A stretch of 64,000 nt of DNA from Paraglaciecola chathamensis S18K6 (GTDB lineage Bacteria; Pseudomonadota; Gammaproteobacteria; Enterobacterales; Alteromonadaceae). Under the pieces are notes generated by a model. It was given only the letters and a program-made list of their open reading frames with translations. It had not been told where the DNA came from and did not search any database. Location of the stretch: NCBI GenBank assembly GCA_000314955.1, contig BAEM01000032.1, positions 62,001-126,000 on the forward strand, given 5' to 3'. Made by a program: the position numbers and the translations under genes. Of the stretch, positions 19,535-28,916 are shown piece after piece (the first letter of the stretch is position 1; every line of letters starts with the position of its first letter).

Positions 19535-19786
19535 ATTTTACTCCTGCAGGTTAAGTGCAAGGCCTTTGGTATAGTAAATGATAGGCTGCGAACTTAACTA
19601 CATGTGGTGCTGCTGTTTGGCTGAGTGTGCTGCTTTATGGATTATTTTTATCAGTACGGTAGAGCGGGGTACTGCAAATACAATTTTTTTAATTCAAGCG
19701 CTTTTATGCCGCCAACAACAAAGAATTTTTTAGTGTGTAAATAAAAAAGGTTAGGGCGCTTTACGCGACCTAACCTCATCGTGTTT

Positions 19787-21673
19787 CTACTCTTGTGACT
19801 GAGCAGCATTTGCTTGCGTTGTTAAATCAGCAGCAAAGTCCATGATGTGATACAGCACGCTTTGCTCATTGGTACCATTGACCAACAAGGCAGCAGGTCC
19901 ACTTGCGTATATGCCTACGTCTTCACCTGAGTGGGTTTCTGACGAAAGCGGTACTAGTGCTTCTTGGTGGTAACCAGTACTCGTGGTATCAACATCCGTT
20001 AAGTCTTGGCGACCCGCCGCAACCTCAAGAGAGTAGGTTGCGTCGGCATCCGTTTCGTCACCTAAGTTGCGAAAGCCCAGACCGTTTGTGTAGCCCAACG
20101 TTGTATAAGGCATATCATCTGCTGCCATTGCAGGCTCATCAGCACCAACGTTCACAACTTTACCTAAAATAGGATTACCACGTTTAGGGTAGCCAGCGAT
20201 GGTAAATACATGACCGTGATCCGCTGTGACGATAATTAGGGTGTCTTCTGGATCGGTGTTATCAATGGCGCTTTGCACGGCTTGTGCAAACTCAATGGTG
20301 TCGGTCAATGCATTGTAAGCACTTCCGGCATGGTGGCCATGGTCAATACGACCTGACTCAACCATCAAGAAAAAGCCTTCGTCATTGTTGTCCAATATTT
20401 TGATGGCTTTTTCAGTCATCTCACTGACGGAAGGTTCGCCTGCTACATCATTTTCACGGTCCGCTTCATACTGCATGTGAGACTCGTTGAATAAGCCAAA
20501 CACACGTTCAGTGGTTTCGGTGTTTAGGCCATCAAAGCCTGATTGGTCAGTAATATAAACGCCGTTGCTGTAGTTTGCCTGCCATTCTGCCGTGAGGTCG
20601 CGTCCATCTGTACGGTCACCCTCTACTGCGCTTACTGCATCAGAGCTATTAAAGCTGGCATCTTTTGGCAAGAAGTGACGACGTCCACCACCAAAGGCGA
20701 CTTCGATTCCATCTACGTCCACTGCGCTAATACGTGCTTCAAGCATGCTTTCAAAATTAACCAGTTGGTCTGCAATATCAACGCAGCCCGCCGTTACCGC
20801 AGCTTCTGGCATATCTGAAACGTCTTCCCAGTTACGATCCGCTGATTTAGCGTAGGTTGCAGCTGGTGTAGCATGGGTGATTCTGGCCGTTGAAATAATA
20901 CCTGTAGATTTACCGGCAATTTCTGCAAGCTCTAATGCGGTCACAAGTTCGTTGCCGGCTACGGTTGAACAGTCGCCTCGTTCGATGTCTTCATCAACGC
21001 CAATAACACCCACATCGGTTTTAACACCACTCATCATGGCGGTCATGGTGCCGGCTGAATCAGGGGTTTGTGCATCCACGTTATAGGTTTTTGCCAAACC
21101 AGAAAAATCCATTTTATCAAAGCTAAGTTGGTTTTCTTCCCCTAGCTCACCTTTCATTTGACCTTCTAGAATACGTGCTGCAGTCACAGTTGAGATGCCC
21201 ATGCCATCGCCAACAAATAAAATAACGTTTTTGGCGCTGCCACGTAAACTAGCGATACTTTTCGCCGCTACCGAGGGCGCGGTATCCGCAGTGATTTTTG
21301 CAGAGGTGGTGTTTGTTGCTTCTAACCATGTTTGGCGAGCGGCGGTGACTTCTTCTTGCCCTTCCACAAACCATTCATTATTGACGTTAGTAAGTAATTC
21401 GCTGCTGTCTACCGTTGTGACGCCAGGAGAACAAACGTACTCAGTTGAATCAATTTCGCTAGACTCCAATGTGCCGCTGCTGTCTGCATCGATACCAGAA
21501 TCAATTTGTACACCGCTGTTCGGGCAATTTGCATCGCCTGCGGCTAACGCTGTTTGCACAATTAAGCTATTTACGCCGTTGCTGCCATCGGTGCCGTTTG
21601 TACCGTCGTCTCCGTCACATGCTGACAGACCCATTACCGCAAGCGCTATTAGGGATAATTTTAAATTTTTCAT
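19787..21673 (-). CDS. Alkaline phosphatase, lipoprotein with N-terminal Ca-loop module
   Basis: 628 residues. A lipobox (LSAC, Cys19) is followed by a Gly/Asp/Asn-rich linker and a short module with an EF-hand-like loop (DADSSGTLESSE, 62-73) between two cysteines. The catalytic domain has GDGMG (155-159), nucleophile Ser206 in TPDSAGT, GRRHFLPKD, ESGRIDHGHH and TADHGH metal ligands. It releases phosphate from monoesters at the cell surface or periplasm. It is almost a duplicate of the next gene upstream, but with a different N-terminus. Only 10 bases separate it from that gene's stop, so both are transcribed from the Pho-box promoter. Confidence 0.93.
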   Translation of the reverse strand: MKNLKLSLIALAVMGLSACDGDDGTNGTDGSNGVNSLIVQTALAAGDANCPNSGVQIDSGIDADSSGTLESSEIDSTEYVCSPGVTTVDSSELLTNVNNEWFVEGQEEVTAARQTWLEATNTTSAKITADTAPSVAAKSIASLRGSAKNVILFVGDGMGISTVTAARILEGQMKGELGEENQLSFDKMDFSGLAKTYNVDAQTPDSAGTMTAMMSGVKTDVGVIGVDEDIERGDCSTVAGNELVTALELAEIAGKSTGIISTARITHATPAATYAKSADRNWEDVSDMPEAAVTAGCVDIADQLVNFESMLEARISAVDVDGIEVAFGGGRRHFLPKDASFNSSDAVSAVEGDRTDGRDLTAEWQANYSNGVYITDQSGFDGLNTETTERVFGLFNESHMQYEADRENDVAGEPSVSEMTEKAIKILDNNDEGFFLMVESGRIDHGHHAGSAYNALTDTIEFAQAVQSAIDNTDPEDTLIIVTADHGHVFTIAGYPKRGNPILGKVVNVGADEPAMAADDMPYTTLGYTNGLGFRNLGDETDADATYSLEVAAGRQDLTDVDTTSTGYHQEALVPLSSETHSGEDVGIYASGPAALLVNGTNEQSVLYHIMDFAADLTTQANAAQSQE

Positions 21674-21683
21674 GTTTTTCTAC

Positions 21684-23267
21684 CTATTCCTGAATTAAGT
21701 CAAGCGCTTGCTCAATGATGTGAAAGACCACGCTTTGCTCTACCACGCCTTGCACCAACTGAGAACCCGGGCCGCTTGCATGCAGCGCCACGTCTTCGCC
21801 TGAATGCGTTTCTGAGCTAAGGGGGATAAGCGCTTCTTGGTGATAACCAGAGGTGGTGGTGTCGACGTCAGTGATGTTCATGCGCCCAGCAGCAAGTTCT
21901 TCGCTATAACTGGCATCAGCGTCGGTCTCATCGCCTAAATCATGAAAGCCATTACCATTGGTGTAACCCAAAGTGGTGTAAGGCATTTCGTCTGCCGCTA
22001 AGGCAGGTTCGGTAGCACCAACAGAAACCACTTTACCAAGGATGGGGTTACCGCGTTTCGGGTAGCCCGCGATAGTAAATACGTGACCGTGATCCGCTGT
22101 GACTAAAATTAAGGTATCTTCAGAACTTGTGCTATCAACTGCCGCCTGAATGGCGTTGGATAATTCAATCGCATCGGTTAATGCATTGTATGCGCTACCG
22201 GCATGGTGACCGTGGTCGATACGACCTGATTCCACCATTAGAAAATAACCGTTATCGTTATTGTCTAATACATCGATGGCCTTGCTGGTCATGTCAGTTA
22301 GTGAAGGCTCGCCCGCTACGTCATTAGCGCGATCTGCTTCGTACTGCATGTGTGATTCATTAAATAAACCGAATAGGCGTGTGGTAGTGGCTGCCTCTAC
22401 TGCATCAAAGCCAGCTTGGTCCATGACATAGGTACCGTTTGTGTACATGTCTTGCCATTCTGTGACTAAATTGCGTTCGTCGGTGCGATCACCTTCAACT
22501 TCGCTGACGGCATCTGCACTGTTAGAGGCGGCATCTTTAGGTAAAAAGTGACGACGTCCGCCGCCCATAACCACTTCTAAACCGTCTACATCAACACCTG
22601 TAAAACGTGCTTCAAGGTTAGACTCAAAGTTAACAAGTTGGTCAGCAATATCGGTACAACCCGCGGTAACGGCTTCCTCTGGCATATCTGAAATATCTTC
22701 CCAGTTGCGATCAGCTGATTTAGCGTAGGTTGCAGCGGGGGTTGCATGAGTAATACGCGCCGTGGAGATAATACCCGTCGCCATCCCTTTTATTTCAGCG
22801 AGTTCTAATGCGGTAGAGACTTCATTACCGGCAACCGTAGAACAATCGCCACGTTCAATATTCTCGTTAACACCAATAACGCCTACATCCGTTTTAAGGC
22901 CGGACATCATCGCTGTCATGGTGCCTGCTGAATCTGGGGTTTGTGCATCTACATTGTAGGTTTTAACATGAGCTGTATGGGGAAATGTCTCGAAGCTAAG
23001 GTAACCTTCTTCACCAGGGTTACCGGCCTGTTGACCTTGTAAAATACGCGCAGCAGTAAGTGTTGAAACACCCATGCCATCGCCTACGAATAAAATTACA
23101 TTCTTCGCTTTGAATTGATTATTTGTATTTAATTTCTCAGCTAGTTTAGTTTGCGCATCAGCATACCAAGTGTTGTCCGTTTGGTAGCTAGGCAAAACAT
23201 CAGCGTGAAGCGCAGTTGAAACAGCAAGTGCGAGAGCACTGGCCGTTGATATCCAGTTCAGTTTCAT
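21684..23267 (-). CDS. Secreted alkaline phosphatase (PhoA family)
   Basis: 527 residues with a Sec signal peptide ending at ALHA/D. The catalytic domain has GDGMG (62-66), nucleophile Ser113 in TPDSAGT, GRRHFLPKD, ESGRIDHGHH and TADHGH. It is the first gene of a two-phosphatase operon and, by eye, is identical to its neighbour at most catalytic-domain positions, so it is a tandem duplicate. It scavenges phosphate from organic esters in the periplasm. A Pho box lies about 96 bases upstream of the ATG, so expression should rise in phosphate starvation. Confidence 0.94.
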   Translation of the reverse strand: MKLNWISTASALALAVSTALHADVLPSYQTDNTWYADAQTKLAEKLNTNNQFKAKNVILFVGDGMGVSTLTAARILQGQQAGNPGEEGYLSFETFPHTAHVKTYNVDAQTPDSAGTMTAMMSGLKTDVGVIGVNENIERGDCSTVAGNEVSTALELAEIKGMATGIISTARITHATPAATYAKSADRNWEDISDMPEEAVTAGCTDIADQLVNFESNLEARFTGVDVDGLEVVMGGGRRHFLPKDAASNSADAVSEVEGDRTDERNLVTEWQDMYTNGTYVMDQAGFDAVEAATTTRLFGLFNESHMQYEADRANDVAGEPSLTDMTSKAIDVLDNNDNGYFLMVESGRIDHGHHAGSAYNALTDAIELSNAIQAAVDSTSSEDTLILVTADHGHVFTIAGYPKRGNPILGKVVSVGATEPALAADEMPYTTLGYTNGNGFHDLGDETDADASYSEELAAGRMNITDVDTTTSGYHQEALIPLSSETHSGEDVALHASGPGSQLVQGVVEQSVVFHIIEQALDLIQE

Positions 23268-23362
23268 GTTTTTATTCCCGAATTTTATGTGCTTGTGGTG
23301 ATTTTGTTATCGGTATGTCCGATAACCGCGCAGCTAGAGTAGGTGAGTAGTGTGAAGATTCG

Positions 23363-23391
23363 CTGACACTTTATTGACGGATTGGTGACGC
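23363..23391 (-). promoter_or_regulatory. Pho box (PhoB site) of the alkaline phosphatase operon
   Basis: On the minus strand three 7-mers, GCGTCAC, CCGTCAA and GTGTCAG, are spaced by 4-base AT-rich gaps (CAAT, TAAA), giving an exact 11-bp period of GTCA. This is the known PhoB direct-repeat pattern (consensus CTGTCAT). It lies about 96 bases before the phosphatase ATG, and CACTACT about 10 bases downstream could be the -10. Confidence 0.8.
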
Positions 23392-23469
23392 TGAGGTTGC
23401 AAAATCATGGCAGATTTTTTACCAATTTATGACGTGGGGTTATTTTATCTACTTAGTGCGTTAATCAGC

Positions 23470-24210
23470 TTATTTTGTAAGTTGAAAAAACGGATGCTCG
23501 GTGAGTGACACGTTATCTTTGGTCACAGTAAGAATACTCCCTTGATCATACCAGTCGCCTAATACGATGCGCTGGGCAGGTTGGCCGTTTACGGTTAAAT
23601 CGTGAATAGCGGGGCGATGTGTATGGCCATGTATTAGCCGCGTTACATTAAAGCGAGACATAGTGTCTATGACTTCTTGAGGGGTGACATCCATTATGTC
23701 TGTCGTAAGTTGTTTCTGATTTTCTTTACTGGTGGCACGGCCGTTTTCGGCTATTTTTCGTCGAGTGCTTAACGGAAGGCGTAAGACAAGTCTCGGCCAC
23801 CACCATCCGCGCGCTTTCTTGCGGAATTTTTGGTACGCCACATCTTGGGTGCATAGTTCATCACCATGAGTAATCAACGTTGGCGTGCCGTACAGGTCAA
23901 TCACGACTTGCTCGGGCAACAAAGTAAAGCCGGCTTGCTTGGCGAAGCGTTCACGGATCAAAAAATCTCGATTACCATGAATAAAAAAGATACTGACGCC
24001 TGCGTCAGCAACGCGTTTAAAGGCGCTGGCCACTTGCTGATTAAACGGGGTTTGATCGTCATCACCAATCCAGGCCTCGAATAAATCACCGAGTACATAA
24101 AGTGCATCTGCTTGAAGCGCATCGCTGTCGAGAAACTGAAATAAACATTGGCTAATATCACTGCGCTCGGCAGATAAATGTAAATCAGCGATAAAATAGG
24201 TAAAAGGCAT
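23470..24210 (-). CDS. lpxH: UDP-2,3-diacylglucosamine pyrophosphatase
   Basis: A metallophosphoesterase of 246 residues that makes lipid X from UDP-2,3-diacylglucosamine in lipid A synthesis at the inner membrane. Motifs in order are FIADLHLS, LGDLFEAWIGDDD, HGNRDFLI, THGDELC and HGHTHRP. The start is set at MPFTYFIADLHL to match the family; a frame extending eight codons further has no better RBS. It follows ppiB closely in the same direction, the common cysS/ppiB/lpxH arrangement of gammaproteobacteria with cysS divergent. Confidence 0.95.
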   Translation of the reverse strand: MPFTYFIADLHLSAERSDISQCLFQFLDSDALQADALYVLGDLFEAWIGDDDQTPFNQQVASAFKRVADAGVSIFFIHGNRDFLIRERFAKQAGFTLLPEQVVIDLYGTPTLITHGDELCTQDVAYQKFRKKARGWWWPRLVLRLPLSTRRKIAENGRATSKENQKQLTTDIMDVTPQEVIDTMSRFNVTRLIHGHTHRPAIHDLTVNGQPAQRIVLGDWYDQGSILTVTKDNVSLTEHPFFQLTK

Positions 24211-24262
24211 GGGAGAACTCAATATGAGGCCCATTCAGGACGAATAGGCCTCGAACACTAGA

Positions 24263-24757
24263 TTATTCGCTTACTTCAACTTTCTGAATAACCACATCTT
24301 CAACCGGTACATCTTGGTGATAACCAGAGTTGCCGGTTTTTACGTCTTTAATCTTGTTCACTACGTCCATGCCGTCAGTTACTTTAGCGAAAACACAGTA
24401 ACCCCAGCCGTCACCAGATTCACTGCGGAAGTTCAAGAAGCTGTTGTTAGCAACATTGATGAAAAATTGTGAGCTAGCTGAATGTGGCTCGTTAGTACGC
24501 GCCATCGCCAATGTACCTACTTCGTTGGCAAGGCCGTTGTTCGCTTCATTTTTAATGGTCGCTTTTGTTGCTTTTTGCTCCATGCCAGGCTCGAAACCGC
24601 CGCCTTGTACCATGAAACCATCGATAACACGGTGGAAAATGGTGTTGTCGTAAAAACCTTCTTTGGCGTAACTTAGAAAGTTAGCAACTGTTTCAGGCGC
24701 TTTGTCTGCGAAAAGCTCTACGCTAATGACGCCGTAGTTAGTATGAATTGTGACCAT
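24263..24757 (-). CDS. ppiB: Peptidyl-prolyl cis-trans isomerase B (cyclophilin)
   Basis: 164 residues, all cyclophilin core: [13 protein letters not shown] with the catalytic Arg, SASSQFFIN, and the [17 protein letters not shown] segment. No signal peptide, so it is the cytoplasmic PpiB type that helps protein folding. GAGGG lies about 8 bases before the ATG. It is cotranscribed with lpxH and divergent from cysS. Confidence 0.96.
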   Translation of the reverse strand: MVTIHTNYGVISVELFADKAPETVANFLSYAKEGFYDNTIFHRVIDGFMVQGGGFEPGMEQKATKATIKNEANNGLANEVGTLAMARTNEPHSASSQFFINVANNSFLNFRSESGDGWGYCVFAKVTDGMDVVNKIKDVKTGNSGYHQDVPVEDVVIQKVEVSE

Positions 24758-24952
24758 TTTAATGCCCTCAGATGAATCATAAAAAATAAAAGTTCGCCAT
24801 TCTAACGTAAACCGCGGCGCTTTTTAAGCAGTTGATTAATATTGATTAATGCGAGGGGAGTGACACAGTGATAGAATCACCGTACAGAGCGCTTATGCTC
24901 TCTTTTTTTATACCCATTTACGTCATCTCAATTTTAAATAGGAAAACGGTTA

Positions 24953-26347
24953 ATGCTACACATATACAATACCCTGACTCGACAAAAAGAGCTCTTTACA
25001 CCTTTACATGAATCAAAGGTGGGGTTGTACGTGTGCGGTATCACAGTGTACGACCTATCACACATGGGACATGCTCGCACGTATTTGAGTTTTGATTTAA
25101 TAGTGCGCTATTTACGTCACAAGGGGTACGAGGTGAATTATGTGCGTAATATCACCGACATAGACGATAAAATCATACAGCGTGCTAATGAAAATGGCGA
25201 AACAACCCGCGCATTAACAGAGCGCACTATCGCCATGATGCACGATGATTTCGCAGCAATTAATTTGCTAGAGCCTGATATCGAGCCTCGCGTGACCACG
25301 CATATGCCAGAGATTATTGCCATTATTGAGCGTCTCATTCAACGCGGACATGCCTATCAAGCAAAATCCGGCGACGTTTTATTTGATGTCAGTAGCTATA
25401 GTGATTACGGCAAGCTCAGTAAACAAGACTTAGAACAGTTAAATATGGGCTCGCGCGTCGATGTAGACAGCGATAAAGATGATCCCATGGATTTCGTATT
25501 GTGGAAAACAGTTAAACCAGGTGAACCAAGCTGGTCATCACCTTGGGGTGAAGGGCGCCCAGGCTGGCATATTGAATGTTCTGCCATGAATCAAAAACAC
25601 TTGGGTGAGCACTTTGACATTCACGGTGGTGGGTCAGATTTGATTTTCCCGCATCACGAAAATGAAGTGGCACAATCATGCTGCGCATACGATACACCTT
25701 ATGTGAACTATTGGGTGCACGCTGGCATGGTACAAGTTGATAGCGAGAAGATGTCTAAATCGCTGGGCAATTTCTTCACGTTACGTGATGTTTTAAAACA
25801 GCACGATGCTGAAACCTTACGCTACTTCTTGATGTCTGCTCATTACAGAAGCCAGTTGAGTTACTCTGAGGACAATATCACTCAAGCCCGCAGTGCGCTT
25901 GAACGCTTATATACCGCCTTACGTGACGTGAATGCCAATATTCAAGTTGATATGCAAAGTGGTGACTACCTCGCTCGTTTTGATAAAGCAATGGACGATG
26001 ACTTTAACACCCCTGAAGCCATGGCGGTTTTATTTGATGTTGCCAAAGAGTTAAATAAAGCTAAGGCAGAAGATCAAAGCGGGCAAAGCCGAGCAAGTGA
26101 TTTGGCAGGTATTCTACTAAATCTAGGTAAGGTGCTAGGTATTTTACAGCGCAGCCCAAGCGAATATTTGCAGGGTGATCAGCAAGACGCAGATGAAGTG
26201 GCCGAAATTGAAGCTTTGATTAAAGCCCGTAACGACGCCCGCGCCGCGAAAGACTGGCCAGCAGCCGATGCAGCAAGAGACGGCTTAAATGCACTGAATA
26301 TTATTCTTGAAGATGGCCCAAGTGGCACCACTTGGCGCAAAGGTTAA
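24953..26347 (+). CDS. cysS: Cysteinyl-tRNA synthetase
   Basis: A class I synthetase of 464 residues, matching the family length (E. coli 461). HIGH-type motif HMGHA near 37, zinc ligands including CGITVYD and [11 protein letters not shown] with HHENE, and KMSKS near 268. It charges tRNA-Cys. AGGAAA precedes the ATG by 8 bases. A terminator follows 30 bases after the stop. Confidence 0.97.
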   Translation: MLHIYNTLTRQKELFTPLHESKVGLYVCGITVYDLSHMGHARTYLSFDLIVRYLRHKGYEVNYVRNITDIDDKIIQRANENGETTRALTERTIAMMHDDFAAINLLEPDIEPRVTTHMPEIIAIIERLIQRGHAYQAKSGDVLFDVSSYSDYGKLSKQDLEQLNMGSRVDVDSDKDDPMDFVLWKTVKPGEPSWSSPWGEGRPGWHIECSAMNQKHLGEHFDIHGGGSDLIFPHHENEVAQSCCAYDTPYVNYWVHAGMVQVDSEKMSKSLGNFFTLRDVLKQHDAETLRYFLMSAHYRSQLSYSEDNITQARSALERLYTALRDVNANIQVDMQSGDYLARFDKAMDDDFNTPEAMAVLFDVAKELNKAKAEDQSGQSRASDLAGILLNLGKVLGILQRSPSEYLQGDQQDADEVAEIEALIKARNDARAAKDWPAADAARDGLNALNIILEDGPSGTTWRKG

Positions 26348-26376
26348 CACTTTTTCATAACCTAGATGACACATTC

Positions 26377-26402
26377 AAGGCCAGCTGATTAGCTGGCCTT
26401 TT
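26377..26402 (+). terminator. Rho-independent terminator of cysS
   Basis: Perfect stem AAGGCCAGCT/AGCTGGCCTT with loop GATT, then TTGATT. Confidence 0.85.
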
Positions 26403-26781
26403 GATTGCGAAGGCTTTAGCTAGACTCTTCCTTGGCAAGGCGCTGCGCAAGAATCAATGTGCTGCGCAAGAATGTAAAATAAGAATGTGCAAACGAACCA
26501 TCATATTGCTCAGGCTAAAATCTCTTGCTAAACACCGCATTTTTAACAATGTGCGAACTCGCAACGCCTCATGTTAATTTTAGACTAAAAAGACCAAAGC
26601 ACGCATTTCTCGCATTCATAAAAAACGCCATTTGGTACTTTTGAGCTGGCTGGTGTTATGCGCCGTCCTAGAGAGCAATAGACGTAAAATAAGAGACTTA
26701 ACTAGTTGTATCGGTGAAAGATATTGTTACGCATATCGTTCTGTTTGTTCGAATATTAACTATCCAATAAGCGAAGTACCG
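26403..26781. other. Intergenic region with a short duplicated motif
   Basis: About 380 bases before the VOC gene. GCTGCGCAAGAAT occurs twice, at 26442-26454 and 26461-26473 (19-base spacing). An upstream in-frame extension of the VOC gene here has no RBS and no protein character. No clear promoter was identified. Confidence 0.4.
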
Positions 26782-27258
26782 ATGAAACGATTTTTATTAT
26801 GTGTTGGTTTGTGCTTAATGTTCTCAGTGAATGCGCAAGAGCCAAAGCAAGAACAAAGCGTTCAAGGCGTTGATCACGTAGGGCTAGCGGTGACTGACTT
26901 ACAGGCATCAGAGCGATTTTTTACCCAGTATGCAGGGTTTCATGTTCTGAGCCGTGATGAAAAGTACCCATCTGTGGCTCTATCAAACAACAGTGTTGTC
27001 ATTACGTTGTGGCGCGTGACTGACCCTAATAGGGCTGTGGCATTTGATCGCAAGCACAATGTTGGATTACATCACTTGGCACTTAGAGTCAGCAGTGAGG
27101 CGACCTTGAATGCGCTGCATGACACCTTCTTACAGGACAAGCAGGTAAAGATAGAGTTTGCACCTGAATTTGCGGGTAATGGACCGAACAAGCATATGAT
27201 GGTGTATGAGCCGAGCGGCAATCGAATTGAATTTATCTATCGAGCGGCAGCGCGCTAA
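26782..27258 (+). CDS. Exported VOC/glyoxalase-fold protein
   Basis: 158 residues from the chosen ATG, with a signal peptide (MKRFLLCVGLCLMFSVNAQE). A single vicinal-oxygen-chelate domain follows: GVDHVGLAVTDL, HHLALRVSS and a late MMVYEPSGNRIEFIY, which supply the two His and one Glu of the usual metal site. Cytoplasmic relatives include glyoxalase I and dioxygenases; a periplasmic VOC protein is less common and the substrate is unknown. The RBS is weak (GCGAAG). The 50 codons open upstream are rejected because they would bury the signal peptide. Confidence 0.75.
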   Translation: MKRFLLCVGLCLMFSVNAQEPKQEQSVQGVDHVGLAVTDLQASERFFTQYAGFHVLSRDEKYPSVALSNNSVVITLWRVTDPNRAVAFDRKHNVGLHHLALRVSSEATLNALHDTFLQDKQVKIEFAPEFAGNGPNKHMMVYEPSGNRIEFIYRAAAR

Positions 27259-27261
27259 CAT

Positions 27262-27373
27262 GCCGGGCACTTTTTTGGCCGAGCACTATATTAGTCGAGC
27301 AATTTCTTGGGCATACACTTTCACAGCCGGGCACTTCTTTAGCTGAGCACTTTTTTAGCTGGGCATCCGCTAA
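27262..27373. repeat. Seven degenerate 16-bp tandem repeats
   Basis: Beginning 4 bases after the VOC stop codon, seven consecutive 16-mers can be read with consensus GCCGAGCACTTTTTTA. Units 1, 2, 5 and 6 are closest to it; units 3, 4 and 7 are more diverged. The register is exact over 112 bases with no insertion or deletion. Confidence 0.75.
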
Positions 27374-27518
27374 CGGTCACTGAGGGCTGCAAGGCTTGGC
27401 GAAAGAGGTGATTTAGCAAAAGGAAAGATAGTATAAGCACAATGCTAGGCCAATGAAAAAGAGTGGGAAATACGCAGACCCAAGATTAGAACTTACGTAG
27501 ACACCCATAATAAAAAGA

Positions 27519-27660
27519 TCGTAAAGATAGTCTCTAGTTTCATGTGGGAATTATCCATATCTAAGCGTTAGGGTACTTTTGATCTGACTGATAAAAGGTT
27601 TTTAGTGGAACTGTGAGTGCTGTAGGACGAAAACGGTGAGTAAGGGCAGTATTTAGACAG
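27519..27660. repeat. Relic of a dispersed element, copy 1
   Basis: Two blocks recur in the 47.5-48.4 kb accessory region. ATCGTAAAGATAGTCTCTAG and its flank (27519-27557) resemble 48358-48396. The block beginning GGTACTTTTGATCTGA (27572-27660) resembles 47567-47655. In the accessory region the two blocks occur separately, about 0.7 kb apart. There is no intact open frame. Further on, two related AATCATGGGTGTCAC/AATTATGGATGTCAC copies (near 27700-27735) look like element-end repeats. Confidence 0.55.
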
Positions 27661-27905
27661 ACGTAAACGTTAAAATCTAAGCGTGTGAGTGATCACTTTA
27701 ATCATGGGTGTCACTATTTTAATTATGGATGTCACCTTACGCTAATGGCAATTACAGGGAGGTGATGAGGTTTTCGAATCAGTGTGCTAGCCAGTGCTTT
27801 TTAACCATTAAAGCCACAAACCGAAGGCCAGATATAGGCTTTATCAAGTGAAATTAAGCGCTTTATGTTTGTAAAGCGCACTTGGGTTTTATCCTTTCAT
27901 TGGCT

Positions 27906-28625
27906 TCACGTCAGGCCGTTATCAATGATCTTCAATATGGTGGCGTTAAAATGCTCGGCCATCGCAATAACGGCTTGTTCTCTATCTTGCTTAACAATGG
28001 CGTCAGCTATCTTTTGGTGGCGGTTGACCATAGCGTCATGCTCCGCTTTGTCTGACAGTGTGCGCCAGCCTTTTGGGTAAAATTCAATCATGGCGGAGGT
28101 CAAAGATGACACCAAAATAGGGTAAAGCGGGTTGCGAGAGGCTTTGGCGATGGTGGAATGAAACGCTAAATCTGTTTGGGTCATTAATATAGGATCGTCC
28201 TCAGAGTCACGCATGGTATTCACCAATTGCAGTAGTTTGTCTGCATCTTGTTGTGTGCGGTGAATAGCCGCTAATTCCACTGAGCGCGCCTCGACTGTGC
28301 GCCTTGCATCCCATACTTGTTGGGTCGACATTTGTTCGGTATGCACCGCCTGACTCATCATCAGGGCGATAACACTGCCTTCCATTTTTCGTACTCGCGC
28401 TCTGCGCCCAGCGCCTACTTCGATAATATGCATTGCGGCTAACACTTTAAACGCTTCGCGCACTACTGTGCGGCTCACGCCTAGTTTTTCACTTAACTCA
28501 CGCTCACTCAAAATAGGATCGCCCACTTTAAGGTGGTTCTCGCGAATATATTTAATTAAGTCATTTACTGCACTTTCCACCAAGGTTTGTGGAGCAGCGC
28601 TATTTTTTTCCTGCGAGTTAGTCAT
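27906..28625 (-). CDS. GntR-family regulator, FCD/FadR subfamily
   Basis: 239 residues: winged helix at about 12-80 (LSERELSEKLGVSRTVVREAFKVLAAMHIIEV) and an all-helical FCD domain (about 95-230) with the Asp/His pattern of metal-assisted acid sensing. FCD regulators such as LldR and FadR respond to hydroxy- or carboxylic acids. The gene is divergent from the TonB receptor operon, and two direct repeats lie in the shared control region, so it is the likely local repressor. The ATG at 28625 is preferred to the TTG one codon earlier. Confidence 0.9.
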   Translation of the reverse strand: MTNSQEKNSAAPQTLVESAVNDLIKYIRENHLKVGDPILSERELSEKLGVSRTVVREAFKVLAAMHIIEVGAGRRARVRKMEGSVIALMMSQAVHTEQMSTQQVWDARRTVEARSVELAAIHRTQQDADKLLQLVNTMRDSEDDPILMTQTDLAFHSTIAKASRNPLYPILVSSLTSAMIEFYPKGWRTLSDKAEHDAMVNRHQKIADAIVKQDREQAVIAMAEHFNATILKIIDNGLT

Positions 28626-28743
28626 CAAAGGTTCTTAATACAAAGTACGTGAAATCAGCGCGTTAAGCTGAGTGTTTGAACGAATTTAAATCATAACGCT
28701 GTGCTACTTATTCCACAATATTTAAATTTTGGTGTTATAACTA

Positions 28744-28772
28744 TTGACTAACCTATCATACCAGTTTACATT
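28744..28772 (+). promoter_or_regulatory. Predicted sigma-70 promoter of the TonB receptor operon
   Basis: TTGACT (28744-28749), a 17-base spacer, then TACATT (28767-28772). It is the best-spaced pair in the divergent region and is overlapped by the direct repeats listed next. Confidence 0.5.
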
Positions 28773-28791
28773 CTAAATCATACCTGTTAAC
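28755..28791 (+). promoter_or_regulatory. Candidate GntR operator: two direct repeats 22 bp apart
   Basis: ATCATACCAGTTTAC (28755-28769) and ATCATACCTGTTAAC (28777-28791) match at 12 of 15 positions, and their 22-bp spacing puts them on the same helix face. The first covers the promoter spacer and -10, and the second lies just after it, as expected for repression. Confidence 0.5.
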
Positions 28792-28916
28792 ACATTTTTA
28801 ACGATTGGTGTGCTGTAGATGTGTTGTCAGCCTGATACTTAGCGCCGTTGCGCGGTAAGGCTTAAAAGGGCCAATGAAGTCTCTGACATTGAAAAGCTGA
28901 ATAGTAGGAAACAACG

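Noticed and set aside
27262-27373. CRISPR-like array
   Set aside because: Units are contiguous and degenerate, with no unique spacers and no cas genes in the window.
27680-27700. CRP site (GTGTGAGTGATCACTTT)
   Set aside because: It lies in relic DNA with no promoter or gene in a suitable position.
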